Shown piece by piece: positions 5,728-11,115 of a stretch of 11,115 nucleotides of DNA. The DNA is from Bdellovibrionaceae bacterium UBA2316. Its GTDB lineage: Bacteria; Bdellovibrionota; Bdellovibrionia; Bdellovibrionales; Bdellovibrionaceae. Below the pieces are notes generated by a model. The model was not told where the DNA came from, did no database searches, and saw nothing but the letters and a program-made list of their open reading frames with translations. Each line of letters opens with the position of its first letter. Positions within the stretch are counted from its first letter, which is position 1. The position numbers and the translations under genes are program-made. The stretch lies in assembly GCA_002345205.1 (NCBI GenBank), contig DDVI01000040.1, positions 1-11,115 of the forward strand, written 5' to 3'.

Positions 5728-6951
5728 CTACGAGTTTACTTTCAACGCATCGACAATAGTCAGCCGAACAGCCCTCTGAGCAGGCCAAAAAATAGCCGCA
5801 AAACAGGTCAAGCAAACAATGATCGTAGAAAGTAAATAATCATTAAGTACAGGCTGAATAGTCACTGGCACGGCCAAATTGGCTCCTGGCAATAAAATGG
5901 GTATCTCAAGAAACGAAATACCACTACATAACAAATGGGCTATCGGAGTCGCAAGAGCCGCACCCAAAAGGCCTAACAAGAAGCCCTCCAATACTAGTTG
6001 CGACATAATAGTTTCAACCCGGTCACCGAGCGCCATAAGTGTGCCGATCTCTCCAATTCGTTCGTATATAGACATGCCTAAGGTATTCAATATTCCAAAA
6101 AAAACTAATATTGAAAGAATAATTTGTAGGACTAAGTTCTGCATGTCATAAAAGTTCGTCAATTGGGTATAAAACGGAGAAATTTCTTTCCAATCCTTGA
6201 TCTCTACATCTTTAAATTTTTCGATAATTTTTTTATATTCTGTTTTGTTGCGCTCGAGATCTCCATTTTTGTCCATTAACACGGCTATTCTCTCGACTCT
6301 GTGTGTGCCTAGTAATTTTTGCGAGACATGAAGTGGAATAAATACCGTTGAGTTATCAACATCAGCCATACCTGTCTTTACAGCCCCTCGAACCTCGAGA
6401 TCTAAAGAATTCATAGAATTGGCCAAGGTTTGTGAAACTACAGAAAGTGTCTGTCCCACTTTTAGCTGCAAATTTTTTTGCAGACCAGTTCCAACCAAGA
6501 TTTCATACCTGGCTTCGTTTGAAAAACCAGAACCATCTACAAATGTTAAAATCTTTTCAATATTCGGCTCTGTTTTAGGGTCGTAGCCAAGTGCATAAGC
6601 CCCCACAGATTTATCTCCGTTGACTAATAGTACATAGGCGTTTGCGCGCGCTGAGGCATATTTTGTCCCAGGAACCTGTACCAAAAGTTTTTCAATTGTT
6701 TGATAATTTTCAAGATAAGCATCTTCCATTTTTTTAGGATAGTCTTCACTCCAAATCGCCGACTTAGCGATTTGCACATGCCCGTTTTGACCCTCGGTAA
6801 TAGAGGTTTCAATCAAACTAAGCATATAATGCGAAAAACCACGAAACACGACGATGGCGCAAAAAGCTCCTACCACCATTGTTAAATTCAGCGCTGTCCT
6901 GATTCGATTTCTGATTAAATTTCTAAATGCAAGTTTGAAGAATAGGAACAT
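5728..6951 (-). CDS. FtsX/LolC/E-type ABC transporter permease (second of a pair)
   Basis: A 407-residue inner-membrane protein of the MacB/LolCDE superfamily. TM1 lies at about 18-38 after a basic start (LAFRNLIRNRIR). A large periplasmic domain (about 40-268) follows, then three C-terminal TM segments at about 272-296, 318-344 and 371-392. YERIGEIGTLMALGD (296-310) is the conserved cytoplasmic coupling region of FtsX domains. These transporters do not pump through a channel; they use ATP in the cytoplasm to extrude lipids or lipoproteins from the outer leaflet or to act on periplasmic partners. The ATG at 6951 is preceded by AGAGG in the 9-nt gap behind the upstream paralogue, which implies co-translation. 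Its partner is the neighbouring permease, with which it probably forms a LolC-LolE-like heterodimer. Confidence 0.9.
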   Translation of the reverse strand: MFLFFKLAFRNLIRNRIRTALNLTMVVGAFCAIVVFRGFSHYMLSLIETSITEGQNGHVQIAKSAIWSEDYPKKMEDAYLENYQTIEKLLVQVPGTKYASARANAYVLLVNGDKSVGAYALGYDPKTEPNIEKILTFVDGSGFSNEARYEILVGTGLQKNLQLKVGQTLSVVSQTLANSMNSLDLEVRGAVKTGMADVDNSTVFIPLHVSQKLLGTHRVERIAVLMDKNGDLERNKTEYKKIIEKFKDVEIKDWKEISPFYTQLTNFYDMQNLVLQIILSILVFFGILNTLGMSIYERIGEIGTLMALGDRVETIMSQLVLEGFLLGLLGAALATPIAHLLCSGISFLEIPILLPGANLAVPVTIQPVLNDYLLSTIIVCLTCFAAIFWPAQRAVRLTIVDALKVNS

Positions 6952-6960
6952 TTAACCTCT

Positions 6961-8172
6961 TTAAATTTTGGCTGCCAAGGCCGTGACCACAGAGATTTTG
7001 GATCCCTTGTGGGCTGGCCAAAGGCTTGAGGCCACGGCAGAAAGTAAACAGACCAGCGATGCTTCTAAATAAGAGTCCCAGGACGGTATTATCTTGATAT
7101 CCATGGCCTGACTGGCCAGGGGGAGCATCACTTGAAAATGAATTCCAGAAATGATGTGAATGGCGATAAACGATAACGGAACTGCTATGACTATCGACAA
7201 AATTCCCATTAAAAAAGATTCCGTTATAAATAGTGACCTGATATCTGATTCATAGTCACCTAAAGCGCGCAAGGTGCCAATTTCACTGAGGCGCTCGAAC
7301 ACATTCATAGTGACTGTATTGGCAACACTTAGAATTAAAAGTAATAAGATAATGACCTCTATAAAGATATTTTGAAAAATGTAAAATGTTTTCACTTGAT
7401 TGTATAATTCCGCCAACTCTACCCAGGATTTAACCTGGAAATCATTCAGGCCTAGCAGGGAACTTATCTTCTCCTTGACACTAGGAATATCTTTCTCATA
7501 GTCTAAACGAACCACTAGCAAATCCACGAACTCGGAATCCAGAATTTTATGTGCGTCCTTGATGTTAAGATAGGCCGTTCCAGAATCTATTTCAGCAAAG
7601 CCGCTGCTGAAAATGCCAGAGACTTTTAAATCCATAGCATTTATACCGCCAATCAACGTGGGGCTAACTATAGTGATTTCGTCGTGACTTCTCACTTTTA
7701 GCTTGGATTTCATTCCTGTGCTCACCAGAGTTTCTTTCGAGTTTTTGAATTCCTTCCCGTCAAAAATCAAAATGCTTTTCTGGACACTGCGCTCAATTTC
7801 AGGATTAATTGCAACGAACCGCGCTGAAATCGACGTTTCTTGCGTATTCACTAACCCGTAAAAACTGAGTCGTGGTGATACATATTGAACACCTTCAATT
7901 TTGGCGATACGAGCCATTAATTCTTCTGAATTACCGATCATTTTATCCGTGACTTGCTCGACTGCCGAGTTCTCCCAAAAGTTTTTCTTGGCGATTTGCA
8001 AGTGACCATACTGAGAATCAATAACCAATTCTTGTATGGTATCCAAGACATGATTTTTGAAACCTTTCAATCCCACTATTGAAATAAATGCGCCTACGAG
8101 TAGTATTAGATTCAATATTAAGCGCCATTTGTGCCGGAATATATTTCGAAAAGCCATTCGCCAAAAAAACAC
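6961..8172 (-). CDS. FtsX/LolC/E-type ABC transporter permease (first of a pair)
   Basis: A 403-residue paralogue of the downstream permease with the same layout. The basic start MAFRNIFRHKWR leads into TM1 (about 18-36). A periplasmic domain spans about 40-265, and TM segments follow at about 268-290, 318-342 and 368-386. FERLSEIGTLRALGD (292-306) is the FtsX coupling motif. The GTG at 8172 begins right after the TAG of the ATPase gene (0 nt gap), so translation is probably coupled. The choice of GTG is supported by alignment with the paralogue, whose first residues line up (MFFWRMAFRN against MFLFFKLAFRN). It is expected to work with the ATPase and the second permease as an inner-membrane extraction complex. 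Confidence 0.9.
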   Translation of the reverse strand: MFFWRMAFRNIFRHKWRLILNLILLVGAFISIVGLKGFKNHVLDTIQELVIDSQYGHLQIAKKNFWENSAVEQVTDKMIGNSEELMARIAKIEGVQYVSPRLSFYGLVNTQETSISARFVAINPEIERSVQKSILIFDGKEFKNSKETLVSTGMKSKLKVRSHDEITIVSPTLIGGINAMDLKVSGIFSSGFAEIDSGTAYLNIKDAHKILDSEFVDLLVVRLDYEKDIPSVKEKISSLLGLNDFQVKSWVELAELYNQVKTFYIFQNIFIEVIILLLLILSVANTVTMNVFERLSEIGTLRALGDYESDIRSLFITESFLMGILSIVIAVPLSFIAIHIISGIHFQVMLPLASQAMDIKIIPSWDSYLEASLVCLLSAVASSLWPAHKGSKISVVTALAAKI

Positions 8173-8880
8173 CTAACCGTCCAAACCAGAGGAAATGAGT
8201 TGACCATCGGAGACCTTAATTATTCTGGAGGCGGAGTCCATAATCATTGGGTCATGAGTCGAAAATATAAAAGTGACGCCGCTTTCTTTGTTAAGAGTGC
8301 ACATAAGTCCAATTATATCGGCGGCGGTCTTTTTGTCTAAATTTGCAGTTGGCTCATCCGCCAGAATTATTTTTGGCTGATGAATCATAGCGCGGGCGAT
8401 GGCAACCCGCTGTCGCTGGCCGCCACTCATTTGATTGGGCCTGTGATTCATGACAGCGGAAAGGCCCACGCGACAAATAGCTTCCTTTGCACGTCTCTTA
8501 ATTTCCTCTGATTTTAAGCCCAATCTTAAAAGCGGGTATTCGACATTTTCTAAACCCGATAGTACAGGCAGTAAATTAAATGTTTGAAAAATAAATCCTA
8601 AATTTTTTCTTCGAAGATCAGCCAGTTCTCGACTGGTTAACAATTCTAAGCTTTTGCCGTTCAGTTTGATCGACCCAGAGGTTGGTTGGTCGAGTCCACC
8701 AATCAAATTTAAAAGTGTTGTTTTGCCGCTTCCCGATGTGCCTGCGATCGCAGTGAATTCGCCTTTTGTTATTTCAAGGGATATGTTTTTGACGGCGCAA
8801 ATAACTGTCTCACCGACCCCATAATTTTTACATACCTCTTTCAGCTCTAAGATCAATTCCATATGTTCATTGTAGCGCAT
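8173..8880 (-). CDS. ABC transporter ATP-binding protein, LolD/MacB type
   Basis: A 235-residue cytoplasmic ATPase that should power the two adjacent FtsX permeases. All nucleotide-binding motifs are present: Walker A GTSGSGKTT (47-55), Q-loop Q99 in FIFQTFNLLPVLSGLENVEYP, signature MSGGQRQRVAIARAM (151-165), Walker B IILADEPTANLD (171-182) and H-loop H209 in FSTHDP. The Q-loop context NLLPVLSGLENVEYPL is characteristic of the MacB/LolD subfamily. The start could be ATG 8880 or the ATG six codons in (8862), which would give the MELILELKEV beginning usual for the family; neither has a clear ribosome-binding site. It is the first gene of a five-gene minus-strand unit and is divergent from the LolA-like gene. 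Confidence 0.93.
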   Translation of the reverse strand: MRYNEHMELILELKEVCKNYGVGETVICAVKNISLEITKGEFTAIAGTSGSGKTTLLNLIGGLDQPTSGSIKLNGKSLELLTSRELADLRRKNLGFIFQTFNLLPVLSGLENVEYPLLRLGLKSEEIKRRAKEAICRVGLSAVMNHRPNQMSGGQRQRVAIARAMIHQPKIILADEPTANLDKKTAADIIGLMCTLNKESGVTFIFSTHDPMIMDSASRIIKVSDGQLISSGLDG

Positions 8881-8903
8881 AGTTTCAATCGGTCGAGTCT
8901 AGT

Positions 8904-8909
8904 TTTATA
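8904..8909 (-). promoter_or_regulatory. Possible -10 box for the ABC-transporter operon
   Basis: TATAAA on the minus strand lies 23 nt before ATG 8880 in the 89-nt divergent spacer. The position fits a short leader, but no good -35 hexamer is found at 16-18 bp. It could be a weak or activator-dependent promoter, or chance in AT-rich DNA. Confidence 0.25.
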
Positions 8910-8928
8910 AAAATTTGAATAGCGCTGC

Positions 8929-8957
8929 TTCATAAAGGCAATCCTCATGAATATGAT
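8929..8957 (+). promoter_or_regulatory. Possible sigma-70-type promoter for the LolA-like/DUF1302 operon
   Basis: TTCATA (8929-8934, 4 of 6 to the -35 consensus) and TATGAT (8952-8957, 5 of 6 to the -10) are separated by 17 bp. The predicted transcription start near 8964 leaves too short a leader for ATG 8970. It would suit the in-frame ATGs at 8982 or 8988 better. Only the pattern supports this site. Confidence 0.35.
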
Positions 8958-8969
8958 TAGAACATTGGA

Positions 8970-9698
8970 ATGGATCAAAAAATGAACATGAATATTTTAG
9001 CTACAGGAATTTTATCGTTTTGTTTTTGCTTTGGGAAAACTGGGATTGAAATGGTAAAAAAGGCGGACACCATGCGATATATCGAGACTGATAATTCATC
9101 GATAGTGGAAGTCACCGACTATAAGGGTAGCAATATTCAAAGGTCCCGGTACAAAGTATATTCAAAAGGCGCAAAGATGAGTATCGTTGAGACGATCTAT
9201 CCCGAGCGACAGGCGGGCCGGAAATTGCTGATGAAAGATGATGATTTATGGTTTTTCACTCCCGATATTAAGCGCGCTACAAGAGTCAGTATGAAACAAC
9301 GACTAACTGGTGAAGTAGCTAACGGGGATTTAGCCAGAACAAATTTTGGAGACGATTATTTCGTTGAAATAAAAGGTAATGAAGTTGTAAACGGAGTGAG
9401 AGCCATTCACTTAACATTAAAAAAGAACAAATCAGAGGTAACTTATCCAATTGTTGAGTATTGGGTAAGTGAAAAAGAAAACGCCCCTTTGAAATCAGTT
9501 TTTAAATCTGATGGTGGCAAAGAGCTGAAAGTTGCTACCTACAGTCTTCCCAAGGAAATGTTGGGGCGAAAGATACTTACTAAAATAGAAATTGTGAATG
9601 CTTTGAATAAAAAACAAAAATCAATTTTGATTTTCAAAGACTACAAGAAAGAAAATTTGAATGACTCTTTCTTTAATAAAGAATCTCTTAACAATTAA
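8970..9698 (+). CDS. LolA-like periplasmic outer-membrane lipoprotein-sorting family protein
   Basis: Up to 242 residues. A short hydrophobic N-terminal segment (about 8-22, NILATGILSFCFCFG) suggests export to the periplasm. The body matches the LolA-like fold of 'outer membrane lipoprotein-sorting' proteins: MVKKADTMRY opens the first helix, then comes DDLWFFTPDIKRATRVSMKQR (90-110), the characteristic strand where such proteins carry W/Y-x-P-x-x-K-R-x-x-R. The later half alternates beta strands and ends with a charged tail. Relatives carry hydrophobic molecules across the periplasm and are often encoded beside exporters and DUF1302-like barrels. The start is uncertain: ATG 8982 has a GGA seven bases upstream, whereas ATG 8970 has a GGA immediately before it. 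No convincing lipobox is present despite two cysteines. The gene overlaps the downstream barrel gene by 38 nt. Confidence 0.85.
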   Translation: MDQKMNMNILATGILSFCFCFGKTGIEMVKKADTMRYIETDNSSIVEVTDYKGSNIQRSRYKVYSKGAKMSIVETIYPERQAGRKLLMKDDDLWFFTPDIKRATRVSMKQRLTGEVANGDLARTNFGDDYFVEIKGNEVVNGVRAIHLTLKKNKSEVTYPIVEYWVSEKENAPLKSVFKSDGGKELKVATYSLPKEMLGRKILTKIEIVNALNKKQKSILIFKDYKKENLNDSFFNKESLNN

Positions 9699-10956
9699 TT
9701 TTTGGTCTTTAGCGGTTATCGGCCTTCCTTTATCAGCCTGGACTGCAAAATATGATTTTCGACTAGAATTTGGTGCACGCTATGGGGTTCACACAAAGGG
9801 TTCGCCAACAACGGCTACTCATCGGCACACGATTGAGCTAGATCAAAAAGCAGAATTTGACCGGTATTGGCTGGGAAATTTTGAGTTTCGCGCCGAAAAT
9901 GAATCGGCCTATGCTTCGGTTCCCGAGCGTTATGGAACCGGAGATTTGCCACGAAAAGAGTCTCAAAGTTTTTTATTACGTGAAACGTATCTGCAGTTCC
10001 AAAATGGTATTTTTCGAGCTCGCCTGGGAAGCCAGCAAGTTGTTTGGGGCGAAACATTTGGTTATTATTACGCAGACATTGTGAACGCAAAAGATTTTCG
10101 CGAAGCCGGACTTGGCGAACTTTCCCGAAATCGGCTAGCTACCCCACTTTTAAATTTGCAGTGGATATTATCTGATTCCTCACTTCAGCTTATTTATATT
10201 CCGAAAGCGCCCTATAATTTATTGCCCTTAACGGGCAGTGATTTTGCCAGCTCCATTACCCATACAGCAGGCTCAGCACCGATGATTGCTATTGACCAAG
10301 AGCCAACAGATCCGCCGGCCAAAAGTGAGTTTGGTGTTCGAGTCACAAAGCAGATTGCCAGTTTGGATTTCTCTCTATTTCATTTTAACTATCATGATCG
10401 ATCTCCGGTATACAAACTGCAGGCCAGTTCTGCTACCTTTTTTTCTGCCGTACCCCAATACTTTCCGCTGCGCACTGCGGGAATTACAATGACTGCTGAC
10501 ATAAGTGGCTACTTACTGCGAACCGAAATTTTGCAGCATTTTAATCGCGAATATAACACCGTTAGCACCAGCGGTTTAAGTTCTGAAGCCTCTAATGAAT
10601 TAGTTTTTGTTGTTGGTTTGGATTTACCCCAGGAAAACAAATGGACCATCGGTTTGCAGTACTCTGAAAGTCGACTCTCTAATTTCCCATGGCTAGATAG
10701 AACTCAAAACCAAAAAATTTTAAGTGGACAAATAACAAAAACGTTTAACAGTGGTTATACCTTCGAGACTATGTTAACTGGATTCACGGAAGAATCAAGT
10801 AAACTTGTCCAAATGCAACTCGCTATTCCGATATCTAGTACCAGCGAACTGGTACTGGGCACTGATCAGTTTGATGGAAGTGAAACGTCAGCGTTAGGGC
10901 GATTTAAAGAGGCAAGTAGGGGATGGATAATGTTCCGAGCAAAATTGAAACGATAA
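9661..10956 (+). CDS. DUF1302-like outer-membrane beta-barrel protein
   Basis: A 431-residue protein. It has a signal peptide (basic MTLSLIK, a hydrophobic core to about residue 25, likely cleavage after LSAWTA at 29), then alternating amphipathic strands throughout, as in an outer-membrane barrel. RARLGSQQVVWGETFGYYYADIVNAKDFRE, in two pieces, holds QQVVWGE (125-131) and DIVNAKDFRE (139-148), the best-known signature of the DUF1302 family. The start ATG 9661 lies inside the LolA-like gene, 38 nt before its stop, so translational coupling is likely. The C-terminus ends FRAKLKR rather than with the aromatic residue usual for barrels inserted by the BAM complex. The family's substrate is unknown; with a LolA-like partner it is a candidate terminal acceptor or exit for a hydrophobic compound (inference). 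Confidence 0.85.
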   Translation: MTLSLIKNLLTINFWSLAVIGLPLSAWTAKYDFRLEFGARYGVHTKGSPTTATHRHTIELDQKAEFDRYWLGNFEFRAENESAYASVPERYGTGDLPRKESQSFLLRETYLQFQNGIFRARLGSQQVVWGETFGYYYADIVNAKDFREAGLGELSRNRLATPLLNLQWILSDSSLQLIYIPKAPYNLLPLTGSDFASSITHTAGSAPMIAIDQEPTDPPAKSEFGVRVTKQIASLDFSLFHFNYHDRSPVYKLQASSATFFSAVPQYFPLRTAGITMTADISGYLLRTEILQHFNREYNTVSTSGLSSEASNELVFVVGLDLPQENKWTIGLQYSESRLSNFPWLDRTQNQKILSGQITKTFNSGYTFETMLTGFTEESSKLVQMQLAIPISSTSELVLGTDQFDGSETSALGRFKEASRGWIMFRAKLKR

Positions 10957-11088
10957 ACCAATCGACTTTGCCAACTAAAAATAATATATTAGGGCGTGTC
11001 CTCATTTGACTGGACCAATTACAGGTCGTTAGCCTAGTTGATTGATTCAATTTGATGCGAAAAACTCGACTATCGGAGGGTTTTTTGC
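10957..11088. other. Non-coding stretch between the barrel gene and the IS5-like transposase
   Basis: This 132-base stretch holds no gene. Its first 35 bases are AT-rich with no terminator hairpin. From about 10992 it appears to be the left end of an insertion sequence. The barrel gene therefore has no visible terminator before the element. Confidence 0.5.
11075..11080 (+). promoter_or_regulatory. Strong ribosome-binding site for the IS5-like transposase
   Basis: GGAGGG lies eight bases before ATG 11089. It is among the best Shine-Dalgarno sequences in the window and supports that short partial frame as a real start. Confidence 0.6.
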
Positions 11089-11115
11089 ATGTCTCGTACA
11101 GCTTTGACAGATTCT
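11089..11115 (+). CDS. Start of a probable IS5-family transposase (partial, nine codons)
   Basis: Only MSRTALTDS is visible. This is close to the usual opening of IS5/IS427-type transposase OrfA proteins, which continue with a Q-W and a helix-turn-helix region. The strong GGAGGG site and the terminal-repeat-like sequence upstream support the call. Nine residues cannot prove the family. Confidence 0.5.

Larger units (their letters stand above)
10992..11115 (+). mobile_element. Left end of a probable IS5-family (IS427-like) insertion sequence, cut by window edge
   Basis: The sequence starting at 10992, GGGCGTGTCCTCATTTGAC, resembles terminal inverted repeats of IS5-family elements of the IS427 type. 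About 97 bases later an ATG with a strong ribosome-binding site opens a protein starting like their first transposase frame. The base pair TA just before it (10990-10991) would suit a target duplication of that group. The right end is outside the window, so the terminal repeat cannot be confirmed. Confidence 0.5.

Noticed and set aside
8173..8880. Assigning the housekeeping symbols lolC, lolD and lolE to the ABC genes
   Set aside because: Motifs fit the wider MacB/LolD superfamily, but the neighbours point to a specialised system and the sequence alone does not separate the two.
8982..9050. Lipoprotein signal in the LolA-like protein
   Set aside because: Cysteines occur after the hydrophobic stretch, but the residue before each is Phe, which does not fit a lipobox.
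11064..11086. Hairpin plus T run before the IS5-like gene as a terminator
   Set aside because: The possible stem (CTC with GAG) is only three pairs and the GGAGGG inside it is better explained as the ribosome-binding site.

Overview
The window looks like a piece of an accessory envelope or secondary-metabolite locus from a moderately AT-rich Gram-negative bacterium. Inner-membrane FtsX-type permeases, a periplasmic LolA-like protein and a DUF1302-like outer-membrane barrel all require a diderm envelope. The exosortase-A-associated ligase and decarboxylase families are known mainly from proteobacteria and relatives. A lineage such as Bdellovibrionota or another former deltaproteobacterial group is possible, but I cannot place it from sequence alone.

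Left part (1-3351, genes on +): the tail of an unrecognised ORF (1-105) abuts the remains of an AMP-forming acyl-CoA ligase. That ligase has lost its N-terminal half or more and is split by an IS200/IS605-type element (about 341-955; tnpA on -). Behind it lie an intact fold-type III PLP-dependent decarboxylase (1446-2657) and a membrane-anchored left-handed beta-helix (hexapeptide) acyltransferase-like protein (2671-3351, TTG start). The ligase and decarboxylase closely resemble the pair that accompanies exosortase A systems, but no exosortase or PEP-CTERM gene is visible.

Middle part (8880 down to 3352, genes on -): a tightly packed five-gene unit. In transcription order it encodes a LolD/MacB-type ABC ATPase, two FtsX/LolC/E-like permeases, a nitroreductase-family flavoprotein and a GT-B glycosyltransferase. 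The last gene has no standard start codon at its true N-terminus; an ATT codon behind a ribosome-binding-like sequence is the best candidate. It converges on the acyltransferase gene with no spacer between the two stop codons.

Right part (8970-10956, +): a divergent two-gene unit encoding a LolA-like periplasmic protein and a DUF1302-like outer-membrane protein, with overlapping reading frames. Beyond it, from about 10992, starts what looks like an IS5-family element: the first nine codons of its transposase with a strong ribosome-binding site.

Inferred biology: activation (ligase), decarboxylation, acyl transfer, redox modification and glycosylation would make a hydrophobic or amphipathic product. 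The ABC transporter, LolA-like carrier and outer-membrane barrel could move it from the inner membrane to the surface. This linkage is inferred from gene neighbourhood and family membership. The ligase is clearly dead in this copy, so the pathway may be decaying or may use another activating enzyme. No tRNA, rRNA, CRISPR array or convincing intrinsic terminator was seen.
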